A stretch of DNA of 64,000 bases from Balneolaceae bacterium (GCA_034521495.1 JAXHMK010000010.1:186001-250000), one strand, 5' to 3'; positions 17,660 through 27,243 are shown, counted from the first letter of the stretch. The notes: a model not told the origin generated them from the letters alone. Numbers and translations are program-made.

Positions 17660-18739
17660 TTATTCAACTGTCCAGGTTTCCGGACCGCGAAGCAGTTCAT
17701 CAAGATCTCCAACACCTTTTCTCTCAATCACTTCGTTTACCTGTGCATTCACGCCATCATCATAAGTAGGACGATCCACAGCAAACAAAACACCAAAGGG
17801 GCGTGGAAAATGATCTTCCGTTTCATCCCGAGGCTGATCAAAGAACCTGGAAAGGAGGTAGGCTTTTGTTTTATCGGTTTCATCATGAACCCAGAGATCG
17901 TCTTTGCTGTATTCTCCATCAGCAATAGATACAATTTCAGGCTTTAAACCATCCAGGCGAATTCCTTTATCATCGTCTTTTCCAAAAACAAGCGGTTCGC
18001 CATCTTCAAGATAGATCGCTTCGCTCGGGCGTGATTTTTTGTCCGTAAAGAGTTCAAATGCTCCATCGTTAAATACAATGCAGTTCTGATAAATCTCCAG
18101 CATGGAAGTACCCTGATGTTCATTTGACCGTTGCAACATCTTTTGAAGGTGTCGTGGATCTCTGTCCATTGTCCGGGCCACAAATGTTCCGTCTGCTCCC
18201 ATACTTAAAGAAAGAGGGTTGAAAGGATGGTCAACAGACCCATATGGTGTGGATTTAAAGACCGAACCTTCCGGTGAAGTTGGTGAATACTGGCCTTTTG
18301 TCAATCCGTAAATCTGGTTATTAAAGAGCAATAAATTTACATTTACATTTCTTCGAAGTAATTGTACGAAATGATTGGCGCCAATGGATAAAGAGTCGCC
18401 ATCACCGGTAATTATCCATACGCTTAGTTCGGGCCGTGAAACTTTTAAACCTGTGGCAATAGCCGGGGCACGACCATGGATGGAATGCATTCCAAATGTA
18501 TCCATATAGTAGGGGAAACGGGCGGCACAACCAATCCCGGAGATAAATACAATATCCTTCTTTTCCACGCCGATTTTCGGCATGGTTTTTTGTACTTGTT
18601 TTAGAATGGTATAGTCACCACAACCCGGGCACCAGCGGACATCCTGGTCTGAAGAAAAATCTTTCCCGGAGTAATTCATCTCCTCCGGATCTCCATTTCC
18701 ATTATTAATATGTTTGTCAATTTCTGTGATGAGTGACAT
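17660..18739 (-). CDS. korB: 2-oxoacid:ferredoxin oxidoreductase, beta subunit
   Basis: 359 residues. It binds thiamine pyrophosphate and one 4Fe-4S cluster. Visible motifs are WCPGCGDYTILKQV (C37, C40), GIGCAARFPYY (C71) and the TPP/Mg motif TGDGDSLSIG (111-120) ending with the FNNQIYGLTKGQYSPTS segment. The subunit catalyses CoA-dependent oxidation of 2-oxoglutarate or a related 2-oxoacid with ferredoxin as electron acceptor, in the reductive or oxidative citric acid cycle. The start overlaps the korA stop by one base (TAATG), so the two are translationally coupled. The four-subunit forms have separate gamma and delta chains; here gamma is fused in KorA. Confidence 0.95.
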   Translation of the reverse strand: MSLITEIDKHINNGNGDPEEMNYSGKDFSSDQDVRWCPGCGDYTILKQVQKTMPKIGVEKKDIVFISGIGCAARFPYYMDTFGMHSIHGRAPAIATGLKVSRPELSVWIITGDGDSLSIGANHFVQLLRRNVNVNLLLFNNQIYGLTKGQYSPTSPEGSVFKSTPYGSVDHPFNPLSLSMGADGTFVARTMDRDPRHLQKMLQRSNEHQGTSMLEIYQNCIVFNDGAFELFTDKKSRPSEAIYLEDGEPLVFGKDDDKGIRLDGLKPEIVSIADGEYSKDDLWVHDETDKTKAYLLSRFFDQPRDETEDHFPRPFGVLFAVDRPTYDDGVNAQVNEVIERKGVGDLDELLRGPETWTVE

Positions 18740-20616
18740 TAAGATTCTCCGTTTGTATTGGATGAAATAGAAATAGCGTCGTTAATTTTTCGTTTTAGTT
18801 CGTCCACAAAGAAAGGCCGCCCCTTCACTTTGCTGATGCCAACAGCGGATATCATAAATTTATCCCGAATCAGCCGAACCAATTGTCCGCTGTTCATTTC
18901 AGGAATAAGAATTTTATCAAAGCTGGAAATAATCTCTTCAAGGTTTTTGGGAAATGGATTCAGGTATTTAATATGAGCATGCGAAATATCCAGTCCCTCG
19001 TCCCGAAGTTCTCCAACCGCTGTTCGGATGGCTCCGTACGTAGAACCCCAGCCCAAAACCAGGATTTCTCCTTCATCATTTCCGCTGTCTATGGTTTGAA
19101 GTGGAATGTTATCAGCAATTTTTTCGACTTTTTCCTGGCGGATCAGTGTCATTTTCTGGTGATTTTCAGGATCGTAGGAGACATCACCGGTCAGATCTTC
19201 TTTTTCGAGTCCGCCAACTCTGTGTTCAATTCCTTTTGTTCCGGGAATGGCCCATCTTCGAACCATCCGATCGTCTCGTTTATAAGGAAGGAACTGATCT
19301 GCTTCATCACCAGTTCTGGCTGGCTCAAAAGAAACATGAATTGATTCCAGATCTTTTTGCCGGGGGAAATTCCAGGGTTCCGAACCATTCGCCAGGTATC
19401 CATCCGATAGGAAAAATACGGGCACCATATGCTCAAGGGCAATTCGGCATGCTTCAAAAGCAGCGTCAAAACAGTCGGCCGGAGTGGAAGGAGCTACGAT
19501 AGCCGCCGGACTTTCTCCGTTTCGGCCATACATCGCCTGCATTAAATCGGCTTGTTCTGTTTTGGTTGGCATCCCTGTTGAGGGACCGGCCCGCTGAATA
19601 TTCAAAATTACGAGTGGGAGTTCCAACATCACTGCCAGCCCGATCGCTTCACCCTTCAGAGCTACTCCGGGACCGGAGCTGCTGGTAACTCCAAGACTTC
19701 CGCCAAAGGCTGCACCGATAGCAGAAGAGACAGCTGCAATCTCGTCTTCAGCCTGGAATGTACTCACACCAAAATTTTTTAATTTGGAGAGTTCATGAAG
19801 CACATCTGAAGCGGGCGTAATGGGGTAGGAGCCAAAAAAGAGGGGTAAGTTGCCTTGTCTTGTAGCTGAAACCAACCCTAAAACAGTGGCTTTATTTCCG
19901 GTGATACTCCGATACTCACCGGGGCCAATTTCTGCTTTGTGGACAGTATATTTTTCAGAAAATATCTCTGCCGTTTCGCCAAAGTGATAGCCTTCTTTCA
20001 GTACTTTTATATTGCCAGCGGCAATTTCGGGCTTGTCGGCGAATTTCTCTTCAAGAAACGATATGGTTGATTCAAGAGGCCGGTTGTACATCCAGTAGAG
20101 CAGGCCCAGGACAAACATATTTTTCGACCGTTCAACTTCTTTGTAGGATAGATCCGTATCGGATAAACTTTCCTTAGTAATTTTAGAAATATCAATTTCA
20201 TGAACGGTATATTCGCTCAGAGTACCGTCTTCAAGCGGATTATTTTCTTCGCCGTATTTAGAAAGATTAAGATTTTTTTTATCAAAACCTGCAGTATTGA
20301 CGATAACCGTTCCGCCTTTTTTTAACATCGAAAGGTTGGCTTTTAAGGCTGCGGAATTCATCGCCACAAGAACATCACAGGCATCGCCGGGTGTTAATAT
20401 CTCCTTGCTTCCAAAATGTAGTTGAAAAGAGGATACACCGGGAACAGTACCAGCCGGAGCACGAATTTCAGCCGGAAACTCGGGCAGGGTTCGCAGATCA
20501 TTTCCTTCAAGTGCGGTAGTATTTGTGAATAGAGAACCGGTGAGTTGCATGCCATCGCCGGAATCGCCGGCAAAACGGATGATTACCTGTTCACGTACAA
20601 GATTTTGTACATCCAT
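18739..20616 (-). CDS. korA: 2-oxoacid:ferredoxin oxidoreductase, fused gamma-alpha subunit
   Basis: 625 residues. The gamma domain (about 12-205) opens with FAGDSGDGMQLTGSLF. The alpha domain (about 240-610) carries YPITP at 264-268, the substrate-side motif of the family, then SSGPGVALKGEAIGLAVM and the RAGPSTGMPTKTEQADL segment. It pairs with KorB to give an alpha-beta type enzyme. The specific 2-oxoacid is not certain: 2-oxoglutarate is usual for this arrangement in Bacteroidota, but branched-chain 2-oxoacids are also possible. The upstream 90 bases to corA hold no gene. No ferredoxin gene lies next to it. Confidence 0.95.
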   Translation of the reverse strand: MDVQNLVREQVIIRFAGDSGDGMQLTGSLFTNTTALEGNDLRTLPEFPAEIRAPAGTVPGVSSFQLHFGSKEILTPGDACDVLVAMNSAALKANLSMLKKGGTVIVNTAGFDKKNLNLSKYGEENNPLEDGTLSEYTVHEIDISKITKESLSDTDLSYKEVERSKNMFVLGLLYWMYNRPLESTISFLEEKFADKPEIAAGNIKVLKEGYHFGETAEIFSEKYTVHKAEIGPGEYRSITGNKATVLGLVSATRQGNLPLFFGSYPITPASDVLHELSKLKNFGVSTFQAEDEIAAVSSAIGAAFGGSLGVTSSSGPGVALKGEAIGLAVMLELPLVILNIQRAGPSTGMPTKTEQADLMQAMYGRNGESPAAIVAPSTPADCFDAAFEACRIALEHMVPVFFLSDGYLANGSEPWNFPRQKDLESIHVSFEPARTGDEADQFLPYKRDDRMVRRWAIPGTKGIEHRVGGLEKEDLTGDVSYDPENHQKMTLIRQEKVEKIADNIPLQTIDSGNDEGEILVLGWGSTYGAIRTAVGELRDEGLDISHAHIKYLNPFPKNLEEIISSFDKILIPEMNSGQLVRLIRDKFMISAVGISKVKGRPFFVDELKRKINDAISISSNTNGES

Positions 20617-20708
20617 TAGAGTATGTTACGGTATTGAATAGGTAGCATTAAGATAATAACGGATTCGTGTATCCGAAATATATTGAGAAATAAAATACTA
20701 TGCAGTCT

Positions 20709-21851
20709 TTAAAGCCATCCTTTTCTTTTAAAATAGAATCCCATAAGAATCGAAAGAATTATCATAACCACCCATGTTGCAGGGTATCCATAATACCAGT
20801 TTAATTCCGGCATATTTAAAGGGCTTGTTTCGGGGTTAAAATTCATCCCGTAAATGCCGGCTACAAACGTTAGTGGCATAAAGATAGTGGCTATAATCGT
20901 CAGAACTTTCATCACCTCGTTCATGCGATTGCTGAGCCCGGACATGTACATATCGTAGAGGCCAAACACCATCTCCCTGTTGGTTTCAATGATATCAATC
21001 ACCTGGATCAAATGATCATAAACATCCCTGATAAAGACTTTTACTTCCTCGGAAATAAGAGGAGATTCATCCCGAATGAGCGAGTTCAAACCATCACGAA
21101 GAGACCAAACCGACTTTCTGAAATGCACCAGGTTTCGTCGCATCGCATGAATTTTTTGCAGATGTTTCTCTTCCGGTTCTTCAAGAATCATCTCCTCTAA
21201 CTCTTCAATGGTCTCGCCGATCAAATCCAGGGCGTGATAATAGTGATCGACTATAGTATCGATAAGGGCATATGCAAGATAATCGGGGCCAAGCTTCCTG
21301 AGCCGGGTGCCTTCCATTTCCAGCCGTTTAATGATCGGATCGAAAACGGGGTCATCACTCTCCTGGAATGACAGTACATAGTTCTTTCCTAATACAATAC
21401 TGATCTGTTCTGTCTGCAGATTCGGTGAGTTTCCGTTTTCATTTCTGCTTGTAATCATTCGCATAACTACAAAAACAGCATCGTCATACTCCTCAATTTT
21501 AGGGCGCTGAGACATGTTTACGATATCTTCCTGGATCAGCGGATGAAGTTCAAAATAATCCCAGACTGTTCGGAGTTTTTCAACATCATGCAGTCCCTGA
21601 ATCTGGATCCATGTTTTTGATTCAGACTGCAGGTAAGACTCTGAAGATTCAATTTTATTAATTGGGATGACATCATGATGTTGTTCATCAAAATCATGAA
21701 CAGTCATCTTAACTTCATCCAGTTTTTGTACTCCTGTATAAACGGCTGTACCAGGTTTTTGTCCCGGCGGTTTATGGTAGGAGCGTTTAAATGGATTTTG
21801 AACGATGGTACTTTGAAGTTTTCTGGCTACATTTTTTGCCCGTTCTTTCAT
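20709..21851 (-). CDS. corA: CorA-family magnesium/cobalt transporter
   Basis: 380 residues. A long cytoplasmic alpha/beta funnel (about 60-310) leads to two C-terminal membrane helices. The pore signature GMN is at 335-337, preceded by the first helix (TIIATIFMPLTFVAGIY) and followed by MPELNWYYGYPATW before the second helix (VVMIILSILMGFYF). The basic end KRKGWL is normal for the family. The N-terminus is somewhat longer than E. coli CorA and is basic (KERAKNVARKLQ). It imports Mg2+, and may carry Co2+ or Ni2+. It is transcribed in the same direction as korAB but 90 bases separate them. Confidence 0.93.
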   Translation of the reverse strand: MKERAKNVARKLQSTIVQNPFKRSYHKPPGQKPGTAVYTGVQKLDEVKMTVHDFDEQHHDVIPINKIESSESYLQSESKTWIQIQGLHDVEKLRTVWDYFELHPLIQEDIVNMSQRPKIEEYDDAVFVVMRMITSRNENGNSPNLQTEQISIVLGKNYVLSFQESDDPVFDPIIKRLEMEGTRLRKLGPDYLAYALIDTIVDHYYHALDLIGETIEELEEMILEEPEEKHLQKIHAMRRNLVHFRKSVWSLRDGLNSLIRDESPLISEEVKVFIRDVYDHLIQVIDIIETNREMVFGLYDMYMSGLSNRMNEVMKVLTIIATIFMPLTFVAGIYGMNFNPETSPLNMPELNWYYGYPATWVVMIILSILMGFYFKRKGWL

Positions 21852-21880
21852 AGACTATTTTATTAGATTAGCTAAATGAT

Positions 21881-22594
21881 CTATTCTTTTAAACAACGAA
21901 CAGATCGTCCAAACGCCTTATTTCCCGCAAATGTATTGCTTCCCTCACCGATTGTTAGTACCTCTCCGCGTTTGTTACTGAATTGATCGGAGGCCCAGTA
22001 ATTCCCGGATTCACCGCGAAGTTGCAACGAACCATCGAATGATTGCAGGTTTCCGGCAGCATGAAGTTTTAACTTGCTGTTAAATGCAGATGTCCTGTTC
22101 CCGTCGCCCATACCGCCTTTGTCAATAGGTGCCGACATGAAAGCACGAAGTTCTTCAACTGTCGGCAATCTCCAGGAATCTCCCAAAAGAATCCGGCAAG
22201 GATCATTTTCAATTCTCCATCCCGAATCCTCTATAATTTCATTTGTAGTCCAACTGGGTGTTAAATTCGATCCGTTGTGATAAAAAGCTTGTTTCCGGTT
22301 GAATTGAAAATACCAGCCTGCACTGTCATTGCTGTCGTCAACTGAGTTTTCAGGCGGTGCTGATGCCCCCAAATTTACGGCAAGCCAGATCTTATCTCCT
22401 CCGGGCCCGTTCCAGTTTGCCTGTACCGTTGGATAGGTGCGCTCATTATAAAGTGTTGCGTTTGAAGGTGTAACACCCTGAACATAACTATGGGATACAA
22501 GTTTTGGGCCATCATAATCTCCCAAAAACCATGAGCAGGAAGCGAATACAAAGAGCCCAAAGCCAATAAAAAGTGCATTAAATAATCGTTGCAT
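21881..22594 (-). CDS. FISUMP-type lipoprotein
   Basis: 237 residues with a lipoprotein signal ending FVFASC (lipidated C20). The C-terminal half matches the Fibrobacter succinogenes major paralogous (FISUMP) or SUMF1-like C-type lectin fold: GDSWRLPTVEELRAFM, then the strand with GNYWASDQF and the ending GRSVRCLKE. The N-terminal segment is unlike known domains. These cell-surface lipoproteins are common in Bacteroidota and their role is unknown. It is 30 bases from corA in the same direction. Confidence 0.75.
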   Translation of the reverse strand: MQRLFNALFIGFGLFVFASCSWFLGDYDGPKLVSHSYVQGVTPSNATLYNERTYPTVQANWNGPGGDKIWLAVNLGASAPPENSVDDSNDSAGWYFQFNRKQAFYHNGSNLTPSWTTNEIIEDSGWRIENDPCRILLGDSWRLPTVEELRAFMSAPIDKGGMGDGNRTSAFNSKLKLHAAGNLQSFDGSLQLRGESGNYWASDQFSNKRGEVLTIGEGSNTFAGNKAFGRSVRCLKE

Positions 22595-23137
22595 ACGTAC
22601 TATCAGAAACTATTCTAAAAATTTCTTTAAAATAGGCAGATCGCAGGTGAAATCACAGATTCCTGAAAATATTCATACATCTGTGCAAAACGTATAAAAT
22701 CCCTTTCAGGGGTTTGAGTTTTCCCTCTAATAAATATCTTCTTATAAGAGGGCTTTGCAAAACCGTGGTTACTGGTCAATCTGAACTCGATTCAGATTCT
22801 CCATTCGTTTTTATAGCCTGTATCTGGAGATCCTGAATCAAGTTCAGGATGACGGTCAGAGTTTTGCAAAGCCTTCTATAAAGATGTAGAAGACAGATCT
22901 GTTCTCTTTTTTAAATGTTTTGGACAGTTTTGCTCTGTTATAATTCTTATTCTGTCTATTAACGCATTTACCGGTTATCCTAAAAGTGTCCTTGAAGCGT
23001 CTGAAGCAAGCGTCACGTCTTCTTATAGCAAATACCCAAAAAGGACGCTTCCCGCGATCGATCACTTTGGGGAAGGACCTTTAACCGGTAAGCGGAAATT
23101 TGTGTAAAACGGTGATAAGTAATAAAATTGATTCAGT
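22595..23137. other. repeat-rich gap between the FISUMP lipoprotein and paiB
   Basis: No gene was found. It contains family B element copy 2 (22749-22878) and a run with CTTGAAGCGTCTGAAGCAAGCGTCACG near 22990-23020, a GAAGCGTC palindrome family also seen near 16117-16160 and 30484-30595, ending in a TTTACCGGTTATCC...GGACCTTTAACCGGTAAGCGG inverted pair (about 22967-23095). A 69-codon frame on the minus strand inside these repeats is rejected. Confidence 0.55.
22749..22878. mobile_element. MITE-like TTTGCAAA element, family B, copy 2
   Basis: Nearly identical to the copy at 15637-15767 and in the same orientation, with the same terminal GGCTTTGCAAAAC/GTTTTGCAAAGCC arms and internal palindromes. 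It differs at only a few bases in the visible text. Confidence 0.75.
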
Positions 23138-23761
23138 ATGTATCAGAAAAAAAATTATATAGAAGAAGATGATTCAGCTATTTTTGATTTTATAAATGAG
23201 CATCCGTTTGCCACATTTGTACTGAAAGGAGATCGATTACTGGGGACACATATCCCGGTTTTAACTGAAGGAGATTCCAACCAATTCAGGCTATTTGGGC
23301 ATATTTCGAATCATTTTAACGAACAAAAAGAATATTTGACCGATGATGCAGAAGCATTGCTGATATTTCATGGGCCAAACGCCTACATCTCATCATCCTG
23401 GTATGAAAAGAAAAGCATTAGTACGTGGGATTATTCAGCAGTTCATGTGAACGCCCGAATTAAAGTACAAACAGATCAGGAGCTTGAGAGATCACTGGAA
23501 AAATTGGTCCATCATTTTGAAAAGAATCAGGAAAAACCTCTCTATTACGATAAGATTCCCGAAAAAAAGATTGAGAATCAGTTCCCTCATATCACCGGAT
23601 TCTGGGCTGATCCGTTTCATATCGAGGCGGTTGCAAAACTACACCAGGGATATAAGAAGGAAGATGTTGAATCCACAATCAGGCATTTGGAAAAACAGGA
23701 TGCCCCTGAAGCCCAACGATTAGCTGAATTGATGAGAAAGGAGCATAAGAAATCCGGTTAA
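23138..23761 (+). CDS. FMN-binding PaiB-like protein
   Basis: 207 residues of the PaiB / FMN-binding split-barrel family. Visible family features are the N-terminal HPFATFV segment, then THIPVL, GHISNHFNEQ, IFHGPNAYISSSWY and STWDYSAVHV, and the C-terminal GFWADPFHIEAVAKLHQGYKKED. In Bacillus PaiB was described as a negative transcriptional regulator of degradative enzymes, but the fold binds flavin and a role as an oxidoreductase or in pyridine-nucleotide chemistry is equally likely. It stands alone between repeat-rich gaps. Confidence 0.88.
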   Translation: MYQKKNYIEEDDSAIFDFINEHPFATFVLKGDRLLGTHIPVLTEGDSNQFRLFGHISNHFNEQKEYLTDDAEALLIFHGPNAYISSSWYEKKSISTWDYSAVHVNARIKVQTDQELERSLEKLVHHFEKNQEKPLYYDKIPEKKIENQFPHITGFWADPFHIEAVAKLHQGYKKEDVESTIRHLEKQDAPEAQRLAELMRKEHKKSG

Positions 23762-23765
23762 CCTC

Positions 23766-23958
23766 AGATCCGCGAAGTTTCTGTACATGTTTAGCGGTTT
23801 GAGTCAAACAACCTGACAGAGCACCGCGCTTTTCGGTTCCTGTCAGAGTTGTGGGATAAGGCATTCCCCTCAAAAACCGACCCACGCGACTCTGGCAGGA
23901 GCTATCGCACTCTGCCAGGACGCTAAACAGATACAAGTTTCTAAAACTTCGCGGATCT
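23766..23958. mobile_element. nested element bounded by family E arms
   Basis: The outer arms AGATCCGCGAAGTTT (23766-23780) and AAACTTCGCGGATCT (23944-23958) match the hairpin arms after the kinases at 4161 and 8894 apart from the last bases. Here the loop is about 160 bp and holds a second inverted pair, TGTTTAGCG (about 23789) and CGCTAAACA (about 23921), around GACAGAGCACCGCGC...CTCTGGCAGG. So one repeat sits inside another. Confidence 0.65.
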
Positions 23959-24044
23959 TCAAGATATCATCACTTCTCCGACTTTCTTTTCCTATTTTTC
24001 AGATATCCATACAAAAATTCATCTTAACTATTACTTGTAACATT

Positions 24045-26342
24045 ATGCGTACCAATTGGCTTTCTCTGTTTCTCGTACTTTGTCTCTTACCTTTATTCTC
24101 AAATGCCCAACCACATCCTGACCAAGTCTATGAACCGGACTTTCTCCCATTTTCAGTTTGGTACAGCGGGGGCGATGCACGGGCTCCGATGCTTTCTGAG
24201 ATTACTCCGGAATCAGAGGAACAATGGCGGGAAGATCTCCAACAGATTAAAGATTTGGGGTTCAATACCGTGCGGACTTGGGTAGAATGGCAGCGGGTTG
24301 AGCCGAGAGAAGGGGAGTATCATTTTGAAAATTTGCGTTTGCTGATGAGGCTGGCGGATGAGGTGGGTCTGAAAGTTTTTATCCAGGTGTATGCGGATTC
24401 AGCTCCTGAGTGGCTTGGGAGGCAATATTCGGATGCAAAGTTTACAACTCAGAGCGGTGTTCAAGTAGAACCCCAAGCGGCCCCGGGGTATTGTGTGGAT
24501 CATGCCGGAGTGCATGAGGCGATGATGAATTTTTATACAGAGACTGCCAAAGTTGCCAACGAATACGACAACTTTTACGGCTGGGATCTGTGGAGTGAAC
24601 CGCACATCATCAACTGGTCGAATATTGATTATGTTCAGAATGCACAGTTCTGTTACTGCAGTTATACACAGGAGAGATTTCGAAACTGGCTGAGGGATAA
24701 ATACGATTCGCTGGAACATTTGAATACTGCATGGCATCGAAGTTTTAACTCATGGAATCAGGTCAGCCCTCCGCGATTCAGCACCATTTTGAGCTATACA
24801 GATTACATTGACTGGAAGACATTTATTTATGAGAAATTACAGCAGGATCTGGCGGATCGATACAATGCAGTTCGCCGGGCCGATATGACCAATGTAATTA
24901 CCTCTCATGCAGCTGTTTCGTCGATTATCATTTCGCCGCATATGGGATTAGGTGCTACGGACGATTTCCTGATGGCTGATGCTGTGGATTATTACGGAGT
25001 GTCGATCTATCCGAAACACAATCACCCTGAACGGCACTGGCCGGCCTGGCGTGTGATGAACATGATGGATTTCTCCCGAAGTGCCAATATCGACAATAAT
25101 GGCTGGTATGTTGGTGAGATGCAAGCCGGGAAAGGGACAATTGCACTGCTTGTTGGTGATCCTGTGACGCCTGGCGATCACAACGTTTGGGCGTGGACAG
25201 CGATCTCAAAAGGAGCCAGGGGAGTGAATATTTATGCCTATCACCCGATGTCATCCGGGTATGAATCGGGCGGATACGGATTGATCAACCAGGATGGCAG
25301 CCTGACGGATAGAGCTTATAATGTTGGTGAAATTGCTCAAACCGTAACGGAGAACATGGATCTGTTTTTGAAATCCAAACCGGTTCCCGCGGAAGTAGCG
25401 ATTGTGTATAATCCTCTGTCTCAGATGGTGGGCGGTGCACAGCGTCGATCCGATTATCCCGGAGGACATCATGATTCTTTGATCGGATACTACCGCGTGT
25501 TTGCTGAGAATAACATACCGGTTGATTTTATCCATCGACAGGATCTGGCAAATAAAGATCTTTCACAGTATAAACTGGTAATTTTACCCTGGTCAATGAT
25601 GCTGACCGATGATGCTTCTGACGGGCTTAAACAGTTTGTAGAGGAGGGCGGTTATGCTGTAGCTGAGGCTCGAACGGCGTGGAATGATGAAAGAGGATAT
25701 GCCTCCGAACGAATTCCGGGAATGGGACTGGCCGAAGTGTTCGGCGTGTACGAAGACCAGGTTTGGATGCGCGAAGAGGATCTGGATTTCCCGGTGATCG
25801 ATCGGCAGCATCCAGCAACTCAACTACTTCAGGCCGGACGAAATCTGACCGGAACTCTCTATGGAAGTAGCTTTAAACCCTATTCAGGATCAGAAATCCA
25901 GATCCTTGGTACGTTTGGCATGACAGGAAAACCGGCCATCACCGTTCACAAATATGGGGAAGGCGAAGCGATGATGATTGGAACCTTCTTAGGATTAGCG
26001 AACTATCCGGATCTCAAAGAAGGAAACTCATCATTTATAAAAGGACTGGCGGATTGGGCTGACGTTGAACGAAAAGTCACAAGTTCTCACGACGGCAGCG
26101 ACTCTGCTATTGTGGATATCCAACTCCAGGAAAATGAGGGTGGCTATTTGCTGTTTGCCATCAATCATGCTGAAACGGAAGAAGTGGTGAGTATTTTCTT
26201 ACAGGTTGATGAGGACGGAAGTTATTCTTTGATAGAGCTTACCCACGAGAAAGAATCAACTCTGGAAGCGGAAGATGGAGTTTTGGTGATTGAGACAAAT
26301 CTGCCTGGACGAGATGCGAGAGTTTGGGAAATAGAGAAATAA
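24045..26342 (+). CDS. secreted GH42-type beta-galactosidase
   Basis: 765 residues with a signal peptide (1-21, ends SNAQP). The TIM barrel (about 30-400) matches glycoside hydrolase family 42: FNTVRTWVEWQRVEPREGEY, then the acid/base region WDLWSEPH (E185) and the nucleophile region GWYVGEMQAG (E358). The Glu before the acid/base in typical GH42 is an Asn; here it is Ser (SEPH). Middle and C-terminal domains follow (about 410-680, trimerisation-like, then a beta-sandwich). It should release galactose or a similar sugar from oligosaccharides outside or in the periplasm. It is transcribed alone. Confidence 0.88.
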   Translation: MRTNWLSLFLVLCLLPLFSNAQPHPDQVYEPDFLPFSVWYSGGDARAPMLSEITPESEEQWREDLQQIKDLGFNTVRTWVEWQRVEPREGEYHFENLRLLMRLADEVGLKVFIQVYADSAPEWLGRQYSDAKFTTQSGVQVEPQAAPGYCVDHAGVHEAMMNFYTETAKVANEYDNFYGWDLWSEPHIINWSNIDYVQNAQFCYCSYTQERFRNWLRDKYDSLEHLNTAWHRSFNSWNQVSPPRFSTILSYTDYIDWKTFIYEKLQQDLADRYNAVRRADMTNVITSHAAVSSIIISPHMGLGATDDFLMADAVDYYGVSIYPKHNHPERHWPAWRVMNMMDFSRSANIDNNGWYVGEMQAGKGTIALLVGDPVTPGDHNVWAWTAISKGARGVNIYAYHPMSSGYESGGYGLINQDGSLTDRAYNVGEIAQTVTENMDLFLKSKPVPAEVAIVYNPLSQMVGGAQRRSDYPGGHHDSLIGYYRVFAENNIPVDFIHRQDLANKDLSQYKLVILPWSMMLTDDASDGLKQFVEEGGYAVAEARTAWNDERGYASERIPGMGLAEVFGVYEDQVWMREEDLDFPVIDRQHPATQLLQAGRNLTGTLYGSSFKPYSGSEIQILGTFGMTGKPAITVHKYGEGEAMMIGTFLGLANYPDLKEGNSSFIKGLADWADVERKVTSSHDGSDSAIVDIQLQENEGGYLLFAINHAETEEVVSIFLQVDEDGSYSLIELTHEKESTLEAEDGVLVIETNLPGRDARVWEIEK

Positions 26343-26587
26343 TTCTACCTTTGAGTGGAGTCTACGATTTATCGGTGGGGGTGTAATTCCTCTTGGCTAC
26401 TCGACTCCAGGAATATTTTCTCACAGATTTGCTTAAATGAATAACAGAGTTTCGCTGATCAGTGAGATTTATTGAAGGAGTTTTAAGAGCTTTTAAAATA
26501 GACTATAGCCTGAACAATTATCCAATGATTTTTCACAGATTAGATTTACAGATTCATAAGGGGAGATTTTAACGATTAAATCATAAA

Positions 26588-26989
26588 CTATTTTTGCAGT
26601 AATTCCCAGAATCCTCTTGGTGAGATAATCTTGAGCTTTGAAACGTTTTTTGAGATATCCAAAAGGTCTTTATCACCTGTAACTAATATATCAGCTTTTG
26701 CCTTTATAGCTGATTCCAATACCCATCGGTCATCTTCATCTCTGACATGTATCCGGGAAGGTTCGTCCGGGATCGGTTCTATATAATGTTTGCGAAGAAA
26801 TTGAATAACAGCGGCAACTTTATTTTCAGGAACATTAAGCTTTTTGGTCAGCACTCGTTGTAGTTCTTGCAGTACAAATTCACCCGTCATTAATTGGTGA
26901 TCTGCAAGGATTACTTTAAGCAGATCCGCACAAAGTCCTCTTGCCGTGAAAGCGCTGACCAGAACATTTGTGTCAGCAAAAATCTTCAT
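26588..26989 (-). CDS. PIN-domain toxin, VapC-like
   Basis: 133 residues. A PIN nuclease fold with acidic residues at D6 (FADTNVL), the Glu in LQELQRVL, the DEDD cluster in VRDEDDRW and D in LVTGDKDLL, which together would bind Mg2+ for RNA cleavage. It belongs to the COG1569-like putative PIN family. Its ATG overlaps the TGA of the upstream antitoxin by four bases, the usual toxin-antitoxin arrangement. Targets are likely to be tRNA or rRNA (inference). Confidence 0.88.
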   Translation of the reverse strand: MKIFADTNVLVSAFTARGLCADLLKVILADHQLMTGEFVLQELQRVLTKKLNVPENKVAAVIQFLRKHYIEPIPDEPSRIHVRDEDDRWVLESAIKAKADILVTGDKDLLDISKNVSKLKIISPRGFWELLQK

Positions 26990-27204
26990 GTGATTTCACT
27001 AAAAACATCTTCATCTGTCAGCCATCCCTGTGCTTCGCCATAGGGTAGAAGTTCTTTTCGCAACTGCTGAAATGATTCGATGTTTAATTGTCGTTTTAAA
27101 GCCTGTCTGACCAACTCACTTTTAGACCGGCCGGATCGTCTTGCTGATTCTTCAAGAAGTTGTTCTAACTCTTTGTCAATTCTAATTGTGAGAGTTGTAT
27201 CCAT
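26986..27204 (-). CDS. ribbon-helix-helix (CopG/RHH) antitoxin
   Basis: 72 residues. The N-terminal RHH fold (MDTTLTIRIDKELEQLLEE, then SGRSKSELVRQALKR) should bind operator DNA as a dimer; the acidic C-terminus (WLTDEDVFSEIT) should neutralise the PIN toxin. It is the first gene of the pair. A near-palindrome TTGCAATGTAATACAA lies 23-40 bases upstream and is a candidate operator. Confidence 0.88.
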   Translation of the reverse strand: MDTTLTIRIDKELEQLLEESARRSGRSKSELVRQALKRQLNIESFQQLRKELLPYGEAQGWLTDEDVFSEIT

Positions 27205-27227
27205 AGCAATATTTTTACTTTACTGTG

Positions 27228-27243
27228 TTGCAATGTAATACAA
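27228..27243. promoter_or_regulatory. candidate RHH operator upstream of the antitoxin
   Basis: The 16-base near-palindrome TTGCAATGTAATACAA sits 24 bases before the antitoxin start, where an RHH repressor would autoregulate the pair. Match to a palindrome is partial, so this is a weak call. Confidence 0.3.

Noticed and set aside
22856-23065. 69-codon frame on the minus strand
   Set aside because: It crosses family B and GAAGCGTC repeats only.
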